This document shows positions 51,656-58,208 of a DNA stretch of 64,000 bases, piece after piece. Position numbers and translations under genes: made by a program. The stretch is taken from NCBI RefSeq assembly GCF_000423345.1, contig NZ_AUHU01000003.1, forward strand, positions 434,001 to 498,000, read 5' to 3'. The stretch's first letter is position 1. Every line of letters starts with the position of its first letter. Origin of the DNA: Marinimicrobium agarilyticum DSM 16975 (GTDB lineage Bacteria; Pseudomonadota; Gammaproteobacteria; Pseudomonadales; Cellvibrionaceae). Under the pieces are notes generated by a model. The model was given only the letters and a program-made list of their open reading frames with translations, was not told where the DNA came from and did not search any database.

Positions 51656-52315
51656 CTACGGCGCTTGGCTGTCGAGCTCTAGCGCCATATTCCGAAACGC
51701 CTCTACCAACGTATCAGCTTCTTGCGCGCCTGAAATCAGGTACTTCTCGTTAACGACAAAGCCTGGCACCGACGTGACACCGGCGCTTTGATAGGCGCGC
51801 TCTTCGTCCATGACCGCCTGAGCGAATTCATCGCTTTCCAGAACCCGCTGGGCTTCGGCCGAATCCAGCCCGGCGGCTTTGGCGCAGCCGAGCAACACCC
51901 CGGTCTTGGAGACATCCTCCGCCCGCCCGAAATAGGCCTCGAACAGCGCCTTTTTCAGAAAGGTGGCTTTGTCATGAGTGGCGGCCCACTTGACCAGCCG
52001 GTGGGCGTCAAAGGTATTGCAGGTATAGCGCTCCTGCATTTTCTCAAAGTTGAGCCCCAGGGACTTGGCGATGTCCATCATGTTCGCCTGAGCGGCCCGC
52101 ATCTCCTCCTCCGGCCGGCCGTACTTGCGTGCCAGTGCCGGCAGAATCGGCTCGGGCTCGGCGTTGTCGTCCGGGTTCAGCTCAAAGGCCCGCCACTGCT
52201 CGGTAAACTCAATCTCACCCGACAGCGCCCGTTTCGCCTGATCCAGCCGCGCGTAGCCGATGGCACACCAGGGGCAGGCAATGTCGGATACGATATCGAT
52301 ATGTAGGTGCTTCAT
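51656..52315 (-). CDS. DsbA-family oxidoreductase (FrnE-like)
   Basis: Cytoplasmic thioredoxin-fold oxidoreductase of 219 residues with the active-site CPWC in DIACPWCAIGYARL near the N-terminus and the cis-proline region SAGVTSVPGFVVNEKYLISGAQ. No signal peptide is present, so it is not a periplasmic DsbA; FrnE-type proteins act as cytosolic disulfide isomerases or in stress and polyketide pathways. Helical insertion (about 65-150) is normal for the 2-hydroxychromene isomerase/FrnE group. It is convergent with the DUF4377 gene and divergent from the Fic gene, standing alone. Confidence 0.88.
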   Translation of the reverse strand: MKHLHIDIVSDIACPWCAIGYARLDQAKRALSGEIEFTEQWRAFELNPDDNAEPEPILPALARKYGRPEEEMRAAQANMMDIAKSLGLNFEKMQERYTCNTFDAHRLVKWAATHDKATFLKKALFEAYFGRAEDVSKTGVLLGCAKAAGLDSAEAQRVLESDEFAQAVMDEERAYQSAGVTSVPGFVVNEKYLISGAQEADTLVEAFRNMALELDSQAP

Positions 52316-52431
52316 GGGGTACTCCGGGCCAAGTGTTCTGCGAGTGTATCAAAGGTGGTCTACGAGTATGACCGCTCATGGAGCATTGCTAAGGGGTGAA
52401 TCTTGGGCTTCGAGGGCAAGGGCAACTGGCC

Positions 52432-52464
52432 TTTGAGCCGAATATCAGCCATAATCGGCTCAAA
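52432..52464. promoter_or_regulatory. Palindromic operator-like site upstream of the Fic gene
   Basis: TTTGAGCCGA (52432-52441) and TCGGCTCAAA (52455-52464) are perfect 10-bp inverted arms, and the similarity continues inward (AATAT versus ATAAT). The site ends 31 bases before the Fic start and probably binds the Fic protein's own winged-helix tail (inference). Confidence 0.55.
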
Positions 52465-52495
52465 TTATGATCCAATAGAGTGTGGTAAACGGCTC

Positions 52496-53614
52496 ATGTA
52501 CATCTGGCAGCATCCAGACTGGCCCCATTTTTACTGGGACGAGACACGCCTTCGTCCCCGACTGGATTATTTGCGCCTGTTGCAGGGTCGTTTGCTGGGC
52601 CGGACCGAGGCCGCGCCCGAACAGGCCGACCTGGAAGTGGAAATGGATGCGCTTATCCAGAGCGCTATCCGTACCAGCGAAATCGAAGGTGAGCACCTGG
52701 ATGTGGGCTCTGTGCGTTCTTCAGTCGCTCGGCAGTTGGGAGTGAAGCAGGCTGGTCTCGTTGGTAGGCCGACCCCCGAATCCGAGTCGCTGGTCGAGCT
52801 ATTGCTGGAAGCCACTCGCAAGCCCGGTGAAGCCCTCACTCTCGAGCAGCTGTGCCGATGGCAGGCGATGCTCTTCCCGAAAGGCCCGGGGCTGTTGGCC
52901 GATATTCGGGTGGGGGCCTTGCGCGGCGAAGCGCCAATGCAGGTCGTATCCGGCCGTGTTGATCGCCCCAAAATCCATTTTGAAGCGCCACCGCGGAAAG
53001 GGCTGGATACTGAACTGAAGCAATTTCTTCAGTGGTTCAACGAGCCGCCGGGCAGTCTAAACTTGTTACTGCGCGCTGGTATTGCACACCTGTGGCTGAT
53101 CACCCTGCACCCTTTTGATGACGGTAACGGACGAATTGCTCGTGCGGTTACCGACAGAGCACTGGCCCAGGCCGAGCGACAGTCAGTGCGGTTCTACTCC
53201 TTGAGCGCCGCCATCATGACTCGCCGCAATGCTTATTACGCCCAGCTTGAACAAAGCCAGCGTGGCGAACTCGATATAACGCCCTGGTTGACGTGGTTTC
53301 TGGATACGCTGGAGGAGGCTTTAGAGCAGGCACTCTTTCGCGTCGACCGGGTGCTGTCCAAAACCAGATTCTGGCAACGCCATGCCACCACCGTACTGAA
53401 TGAACGGCAGATCAAGGTTCTGAGTCGTTTGCTGGATACCGCAGGAGACGAGTTCGCCCAGGGAATCAATGCCCGCAAATACCAGTCTCTGGCCAAAGTG
53501 AGTAAGGCCACCGCCACCCGTGATCTGACTGAGCTATTGGAAAAAGGCTGTCTGGAGAAAATGCCGGGTGGTGGGCGTAGTACGCGGTACACGTTGGCGA
53601 TACGGCCCAAGTAG
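52496..53614 (+). CDS. Fic family AMPylase-type protein with C-terminal winged helix
   Basis: Protein of 372 residues, probably transferring AMP (or another nucleotide moiety) to a target protein. The N-terminus (MYIWQHPDWPHFYWDE) is the DUF4172-type Fic_N domain. The inhibitory helix reads RTSEIEGE (TxxxEG), and the Fic active site is intact: HPFDDGNGRIAR. The C-terminus (about 300-370) looks like a winged helix (YQSLAKVSKATATRDLTELLEKGCLEKMPGGGRSTRYTL), suggesting DNA binding and autoregulation. ATG 52496 has a weak ribosome site, but upstream in-frame sequence overlaps the palindromic operator and is unlikely to be coding. No separate antitoxin gene accompanies it. A REP-like palindrome starts right at its end. 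Confidence 0.9.
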   Translation: MYIWQHPDWPHFYWDETRLRPRLDYLRLLQGRLLGRTEAAPEQADLEVEMDALIQSAIRTSEIEGEHLDVGSVRSSVARQLGVKQAGLVGRPTPESESLVELLLEATRKPGEALTLEQLCRWQAMLFPKGPGLLADIRVGALRGEAPMQVVSGRVDRPKIHFEAPPRKGLDTELKQFLQWFNEPPGSLNLLLRAGIAHLWLITLHPFDDGNGRIARAVTDRALAQAERQSVRFYSLSAAIMTRRNAYYAQLEQSQRGELDITPWLTWFLDTLEEALEQALFRVDRVLSKTRFWQRHATTVLNERQIKVLSRLLDTAGDEFAQGINARKYQSLAKVSKATATRDLTELLEKGCLEKMPGGGRSTRYTLAIRPK

Positions 53615-53644
53615 GTCGGGTTAGCGCAAAGCGTGTAACCCGAC
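53615..53644. repeat. REP-like palindrome after the Fic gene
   Basis: GTCGGGTTA (53615-53623) pairs with TAACCCGAC (53636-53644) around a GCGCAAAGCGTG loop. The form GTAGGTCGGGTTAGCGC...TAACCCGAC is a widespread proteobacterial dispersed palindrome (recalled, not searched). Confidence 0.6.
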
Positions 53645-53742
53645 AGCCTCCGCGTACCGACTCTGCTAGTGCCATCTGATGGGGGCATCAACTACGCGTA
53701 TTTATAGATTCGTGTGGTCGATCTGGGTGAACCGTAAACATC

Positions 53743-54072
53743 TCAAGCGGCTTGGGAGTTACCAGAATAAATTGCCCGAGCAACTTCCTCCGGCGAGGCA
53801 CCCAGCGCCAGCAACGATTTCACCAGCAGATCAATAGAAACGCTGGGGTCGCCAGCTTCCATCTTGGCAATCCGGGATTGGCTGGATTTTACCCGTTTGG
53901 CCAACTCCACTTGACTCAAGTGTTGTTGGCTACGCCGGGCCTTTAACGAGTGACCGAGGGCCAGTTTCATTTCGATATAGGCGGACTCGTCCGGCGACAA
54001 CTCCAGGAAATCCTGTGCATCTCCGACGGTCCAGCCAGCGGCTTCGAGTTTTTTGCGTTTATCGGCACGCAT
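53743..54072 (-). CDS. XRE-family antitoxin (HigA-like)
   Basis: DNA-binding antitoxin of 109 residues. The HTH (about 45-95) reads LSQVELAKRVKSSQSRIAKMEAGDPSVSIDLLVKSLLALG, with an N-terminal segment (RKKLEAAGWTVGDAQDFLELSPDESAYIEMK) typical of antitoxins paired with Gp49/HigB-type toxins. The ATG at 54072 overlaps the toxin gene's end by 14 bases, so the toxin is first and the two are translationally coupled, the HigBA order. It should neutralise the toxin and repress the shared promoter by binding the palindrome at 54405-54430. Confidence 0.88.
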   Translation of the reverse strand: MRADKRKKLEAAGWTVGDAQDFLELSPDESAYIEMKLALGHSLKARRSQQHLSQVELAKRVKSSQSRIAKMEAGDPSVSIDLLVKSLLALGASPEEVARAIYSGNSQAA

Positions 54073-54397
54073 CGTCGTACATCCTGAATCTGGTCTTACA
54101 TAGGTCGATAACCGATTTGGGGGTCTTGCCGGTCTTCTTCTTGAACACTTCGGCGATAATGATTGCGTCAGCGTCAATGCGGTAAACAATTCGCCATATC
54201 TTGTCTTCATCGGTAATTCGGAGCGCATGAGTATGTCGGCCAATCGATGGCATTGGCCTTGAGTGCGGCATGGTAAGCGCGACACCGCGTTGTAGCTCTC
54301 GCATTAGAAAACCTGCCTCTATTCTGGCTGCTGCCGAGAAGGGAGGCGATTTGACGTGTCCGTGTAGCCATACCAGTGGCTTGTCCTTTGGGCTCAT
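54059..54397 (-). CDS. RelE/HigB-like (phage Gp49 family) toxin
   Basis: Probable ribosome-dependent mRNA interferase of 112 residues. The Gp49/DUF891 pattern is recognisable: KPLVWLHGHVKSPPFSAAARIEAGFLMRELQRG, HALRITDEDKIWRIVYRIDADAIIIAEVFKKKTGKTP, followed by the C-terminal helix VIDLCKTRFRMYDD. The conserved basic residues R in WRIVYRI and K in FKKKTGKTP fit the RelE-type active site. It is the first gene of the pair; the antitoxin start overlaps its end. The promoter lies in the 104 bases to the truncated pirin gene and contains an imperfect palindrome. Confidence 0.88.
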   Translation of the reverse strand: MSPKDKPLVWLHGHVKSPPFSAAARIEAGFLMRELQRGVALTMPHSRPMPSIGRHTHALRITDEDKIWRIVYRIDADAIIIAEVFKKKTGKTPKSVIDLCKTRFRMYDDACR

Positions 54398-54404
54398 GAC
54401 GGTA

Positions 54405-54430
54405 AATATATGTCAGATATGGCATATTGT
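54405..54430. promoter_or_regulatory. Putative toxin-antitoxin operator
   Basis: AATATATGTCA (54405-54415) and TGGCATATTGT (54420-54430) are inverted arms matching at 8 of 11 positions, centred 20 bases upstream of the toxin start. This is the expected place for HigA-type autorepression. Confidence 0.5.
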
Positions 54431-54501
54431 CAATGCGTGGCGCCCGCGTTGCTTGCGAGCCCGTGCGCCTGGGACTATATTCCGAGAGGTCTCCACCAAC
54501 G

Positions 54502-55026
54502 TCAATCAGCAATCTGCCCAAAATTCCCGCTCTGAAAATCCCGCATGGCCTGGCGAATCTCCTCCTCCGTGTTCATCACAAACGGCCCGTAGCCGACAAC
54601 CGGCTCGTCGATCGGCTCGCCACTGAGCAGCAACACCACCGCATCGCTGTTGGCCTCCAGAAACACCTCCGTACCGCTGGCGTCCAGCGTCACCAGATCC
54701 GCCTCGCGGGCGACTTCCTGGCCGTTCACCTGCACGGTACCATGCAGCACCACAACGCTGGCGGTCCAACCTTCTGGCAGGGTAAAGGGCGTTGCCGCAC
54801 CCGCGCTCAGGCGAATGTCCCAGACATTCATGGGCGAGAACGTCCTCGCCGGGCCGGTGGCGTCGCCATAGCGCCCGGCGATCACCCGTACCCGGCCCGC
54901 GCCATCGGGTAGCGACACGCTGGGAATTTGCGCATCGGTAATGCCCTGGTAACCCGCCGACTGTCCCAGGTTGTATCGCGGCGCCCCAGAAGGACCTGCC
55001 CATGCTCGTGTCGACGCCATCGACAT
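54502..55026 (-). pseudogene. Pirin-family protein missing its N-terminal half
   Basis: The 174-residue frame matches only the C-terminal cupin half of pirins: GYQGITDAQIPSVSLPDG, GPARTFSPMNVWDIRL, LHGTVQVNGQ, LLLSGEPIDEPVVGYGPFVMNT. Full pirins are about 280-300 residues and carry the iron ligands (three His and one Glu) in the N-terminal half, which is absent here. The frame now starts at ATGTCGATGGCG inside an operator-like repeat cluster, so it may still be expressed as a fragment, but catalytic or regulatory function is unlikely. The break lies where the AT-rich HNH/CoiA segment begins, suggesting that the acquisition of that segment removed the first half. Confidence 0.75.
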
Positions 55027-55068
55027 ATCATACTACCATGTCGATTATTATCGATTTTATCGACATAT
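55019..55068. promoter_or_regulatory. Cluster of ATCGACAT half-sites
   Basis: ATCGACATAT occurs at 55019-55028 and again at 55059-55068, with the inverted half ATGTCGAT at 55038-55045. The last two form an inverted pair around TTATTATCGATTTT. The cluster lies in the 87-base spacer between the pirin fragment and the HNH gene and overlaps the fragment's start. Confidence 0.5.
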
Positions 55069-55113
55069 TGCCCGGAAGCTTGTCGGGTCACTCAATGATT
55101 GGCGGCCACGCTT

Positions 55114-55818
55114 ATGACATTTGAAGGCTGGATGCGGCTTAGGGGGCTTTCACCCTCTTCCATCAAAAAATATGACGGTGCTATTAAGGGGCCTATGTCC
55201 GAATGGGCAATGGACGGAGGCCTTATAGAAGGCCCCCTCACATCGATCCAGAATCACGGCCAATTCGAGACCATTGCCTCGGCGTTGAGGGACCTCCCGA
55301 TATATCGGGAACGGAACGAGCGTGGTCACAATATGTACAACAGCGCGCTTAATAAATACGCGGAGTATTTATCCGAGAAGTTCGACAATGACGTTGAAGC
55401 CGATATCGACTCCATCCTTTCGGAAGACAGCGTCTCAGCCACCGAAAAGAGCAATCTCATCAAAAGCCGCATTGGCCAGGGCGTTTTTCGCCAGAGGCTA
55501 ATATCGTTTTGGGGTGGCTGCTCAGTGACCGGTTACAACGATCCAGTGATGTTGGTTGCCTCCCACATCAAGCCATGGTGTGTCGCAACGAATGCAGAGA
55601 GGCTTGATCGGTACAACGGACTGCTACTGTTGCCGACTCTGGACAGAGCTTTTGATTCCGGGCTGATAACGTTTGGCGAAAGCGGCGGCATCATTATTTC
55701 GCCTCAGCTAGAAAGCCCCGAGCTACTACCTGTGTCGCCCGCCATGAGTGTACAGCTTCGTCCGATGCATGGTGAATATATGAAGTTCCATCGAGAGAGG
55801 GTATATCGTCATTCTTAG
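55114..55818 (+). CDS. HNH endonuclease domain protein
   Basis: Probable DNA endonuclease of 234 residues. The N-terminal part (about 1-110) is helical (FEGWMRLRGLSPSSIKKYDGAI) and may be a specificity or dimer domain. The C-terminal HNH_2-type nuclease starts RIGQGVFRQRLI and continues CSVTGYNDPVMLVASHIKPW, RYNGLLLLPTLDRAFDSGLI, giving the His-Asn-Asp metal and catalytic positions. Domains like this occur in stand-alone Type IV-like restriction and anti-phage proteins. No methylase gene lies nearby. The ATG at 55114 is chosen; a TTG at 55099 is possible. Its AT-richer composition and the half-site cluster upstream fit a regulated, acquired gene. Confidence 0.82.
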   Translation: MTFEGWMRLRGLSPSSIKKYDGAIKGPMSEWAMDGGLIEGPLTSIQNHGQFETIASALRDLPIYRERNERGHNMYNSALNKYAEYLSEKFDNDVEADIDSILSEDSVSATEKSNLIKSRIGQGVFRQRLISFWGGCSVTGYNDPVMLVASHIKPWCVATNAERLDRYNGLLLLPTLDRAFDSGLITFGESGGIIISPQLESPELLPVSPAMSVQLRPMHGEYMKFHRERVYRHS

Positions 55819-55997
55819 TTGCCTGCTCGCTGGCTCATGGGTTGGCGTATTAAGTCTCACACAAAATCAATGCGGCCCTAGTCGCTTCACCAAGGCCCTT
55901 TTGGAAAGTTGGAATATCCTTTTTCGGGGGGAAGATGAGACCTACGTGCAGAAGCTGGCTTCAGTCGTGACCTAGATGGGAGCAAAGGGAGTGTTCC

Positions 55998-56888
55998 ATG
56001 AACGAGCTTTTAATTCCTTTTGGAATTCACTTGGAAACGGGCGAAATTATAGAGCCTGAAGACGCGCCCAGTGGGCGCGCCTGCAATTGTCTATGCCCCG
56101 GTTGTAGAGCCCCTTTATTGTCTCGACACCCAAAGGTCAAACGTTATCATTTTGCTCACGATTCGCGCCGATATGGTACCAAGCCAGAAGAGGACTGTCC
56201 GTTTAACTCCGCGCTAGCGGTCGCAATGATGGCGCGTGAAATAACGACCGAGCTGGCAGGAAAAATACTCGAGACACCACCGTTGAAGGATAGCCTCTAC
56301 TGCTCCTCTTGCGGTGGATCGGACAAGGTTCAGGTTAGCCTCGGTGCGATAAACACAATTGATCAAGCCGAGGCCCATGTGAACGTTTACGGTCATCACG
56401 CTGATTTAATGCTAGAGGTGGGAGGTTATACGCTTCTCCTTGATCTGGTGTACAAAGGAAAGCCGCCTGTCTCGCCGAACACAAATAAGTTGCAGGCGGA
56501 TAAAGTCGCTCTTTTAACCTTAGATTGCGATAGCTTCTCTATATCATCCTTTAAAAGAGACCGTAACCTTCGTTTCTCAGAGGCTGTTCTGGATTTTATC
56601 TTGCGTGACGGGGTAAAGGCATGGGCGTTTCACCCTAAAACCCTGTCAAAGCTCGAAAAAGCCAGGCGAAATCATCAATGCGTCAAGCCAACGTTTTATG
56701 TGGGTTCAGTTGGAGCCCCTATTCGTCGTCGCAATCCTCTCCCCGAACCGATAGGCGAGCGGTGCGAGAGCGATCCAAAGCACTATCAGTGCGTTATCTG
56801 TGGTGTTGAGTGGATACATGATGTCCCAAGCGCGCCTCGTTGCCCCAAGTGCCAAAACAGCCATCTCTATGCCAGAGAAATTGATTGA
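55998..56888 (+). CDS. CoiA-like nuclease with N- and C-terminal zinc-binding motifs
   Basis: Soluble 296-residue protein. The N-terminus carries a CoiA-type zinc motif and HFAH box (CNCLCPGCRAPL ... RYHFAHDSRR). A second cysteine pair (CSSCGG) precedes a restriction-endonuclease-like core: HHADLMLEVGGYTLLLDLVYKGKP, where the aspartates and K in YKGK could form a D-(D/E)xK site. The C-terminus ends in a zinc ribbon (YQCVICGVEW ... PRCPKCQNSH). CoiA proteins act on incoming DNA in competent cells, and CoiA-like domains also appear in phage-defence contexts. GGGAG precedes the ATG. Neighbours are the HNH nuclease and two unknowns. Nuclease activity is inferred. Confidence 0.65.
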   Translation: MNELLIPFGIHLETGEIIEPEDAPSGRACNCLCPGCRAPLLSRHPKVKRYHFAHDSRRYGTKPEEDCPFNSALAVAMMAREITTELAGKILETPPLKDSLYCSSCGGSDKVQVSLGAINTIDQAEAHVNVYGHHADLMLEVGGYTLLLDLVYKGKPPVSPNTNKLQADKVALLTLDCDSFSISSFKRDRNLRFSEAVLDFILRDGVKAWAFHPKTLSKLEKARRNHQCVKPTFYVGSVGAPIRRRNPLPEPIGERCESDPKHYQCVICGVEWIHDVPSAPRCPKCQNSHLYAREID

Positions 56889-57039
56889 CCAGCCCACCAA
56901 GCTAGAGTTTTGGTGACATACTGCTGTCTGATGTGATCCCAACTCCCTCATTTATCAGTGTCCGGGGTATGGGGGAAATGGGTGTCAACGGATTTTTGTG
57001 ATTGAGGTCACAAATAGTCAGTTGTCCCAAAATCTGGAT

Positions 57040-57045
57040 TTGACA
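57040..57045 (+). promoter_or_regulatory. Possible -35 hexamer
   Basis: A consensus TTGACA lies 52 bases before the next gene's start. No strong -10 hexamer is visible at 16-18 bases, so the assignment is tentative. Confidence 0.3.
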
Positions 57046-57096
57046 GTCTTGTTCAATACGAATTAAGGTTCACGCAGCTATTGAAAGGAGATTCAA

Positions 57097-57702
57097 GTGA
57101 AGTATCCCTCTTTTGTGATTGGCCTTGCCATTTTCCTGCAGGCTTGCGCCTTGACCCCGTTGCCTTATATTACTGAGTGCGATCAGCCCGCATGCGAGCG
57201 ACAGGCCTCCGAACAACCACTGCCTAACGGTGCCTCGGGCGGAGTCGAAGTCGTAACCAACAGTCACTTATCGTTTCATGTCGGTAGCCCCCCCAAGAAG
57301 CTTGTTCATCAGCAGGATATGCTGTTTATCATCTTCCCTGACGACACGAAAATCGCCGCATCGACTTTATCAGTAAGCGATTTTGGCTTGGAGAATAGTG
57401 AGCTTTCCGCCTATTCGCTCCTAAGCCTATCTTTAATGGAAAAGTTCAGTTCTTTACCGAACAGCCTAAGTCGGGCCGAACGGCATGTCATTCGGTCAAT
57501 AAAGGTTGATGCGATGAGCGGTGACGAGACAGTGCGTTACACCCGTGAAACCATTACGATTTACCTCTATTCTGAAGCAGACGATAAATACAAGGCCTAT
57601 GTGGTATCTGGGAAGGAGTCAACGTCCTGGACAATGCTGGACTTTTACGGTCTGAAGGGAGAAGACGTCAAAGACGTACTTTCCACTATTAAGCCGTTCT
57701 AA
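57097..57702 (+). CDS. Hypothetical lipoprotein, 201 aa
   Basis: Unrecognised lipoprotein with signal IFLQACALTPLP (lipobox LQAC). The mature region has a possible disulfide (ITECDQPACERQ) and an alpha/beta-looking body with LSFHVGSPPKKL, a hydrophobic strand DMLFIIFPDD and ETITIYLYSEADDKYKAYVV. AAAGGAG at 57085-57090 supports the GTG at 57097. It precedes the next unknown gene by 24 bases, suggesting co-transcription. AT-rich like its neighbours. Function unknown. Confidence 0.65.
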   Translation: MKYPSFVIGLAIFLQACALTPLPYITECDQPACERQASEQPLPNGASGGVEVVTNSHLSFHVGSPPKKLVHQQDMLFIIFPDDTKIAASTLSVSDFGLENSELSAYSLLSLSLMEKFSSLPNSLSRAERHVIRSIKVDAMSGDETVRYTRETITIYLYSEADDKYKAYVVSGKESTSWTMLDFYGLKGEDVKDVLSTIKPF

Positions 57703-57726
57703 AACCAACTTTTGTAAGGAGACATT

Positions 57727-58053
57727 ATGAGCGAACCATTGACCGCATCGGAAGTTCAAGACACGAAGGACATTCTTCAAAACTTTTACGGAGCACAGAC
57801 ACAGAACTGGCGGATTACCGTGAGAACCCTAGAGGTTCTGGGTCGTCTGATTGAAAAAACGAGGGCTTGTGACAGCATGATGGATTTAGTTCCGAGACCG
57901 TTTGGTGGTGGCTCGGTGATTAAGTGGGGCCAGAAACAGATACGACAAGCCGTGCTCAGAAAGTTAAAAGACAGCAGTGGAAAACATTATATTGCCTGCA
58001 TGAGGGCTTCCGCCGCATCGATGAGAACGGATTTTTATATGGCGGGTCTCTAA
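57727..58053 (+). CDS. Hypothetical protein, 108 aa
   Basis: Unrecognised small soluble protein. It is mostly helical (LTASEVQDTKDILQNFYG, RTLEVLGRLIEKTRACDSMM) and ends with a basic region (QKQIRQAVLRKLKD). No signal peptide or TM segment. AAGGAGA lies just upstream of the ATG, which supports the start. It lies immediately after the hypothetical lipoprotein gene and before a large palindrome. It could be an accessory protein of the HNH/CoiA segment, but no sequence feature shows this. Confidence 0.6.
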   Translation: MSEPLTASEVQDTKDILQNFYGAQTQNWRITVRTLEVLGRLIEKTRACDSMMDLVPRPFGGGSVIKWGQKQIRQAVLRKLKDSSGKHYIACMRASAASMRTDFYMAGL

Positions 58054-58113
58054 GCGTATTTAGTTCGCTGACTTCGGCGGTCACCGTATGAGTTGGTGGA
58101 TATTTGAAGAAAC

Positions 58114-58184
58114 ATGGCGGATGCGCAGGCTTATCCGCCATACCAAGACTTTCCGTAGGGCGGATAAACCTGCGCATTCGCCAT
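58114..58184. repeat. Large REP-like palindrome before uvrA's 3' end
   Basis: Two 26-base arms (58114-58139 and 58159-58184) are reverse complements with two mismatches, sharing GGCGGAT, TGCGCAGG and TATCCGCC blocks. The 19-base centre contains CCGTAGG. It separates the convergent 108-aa and uvrA genes and could work as a bidirectional transcription barrier. Confidence 0.7.
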
Positions 58185-58208
58185 TGCCTGTGTGAAATTA
58201 TTACCCTC

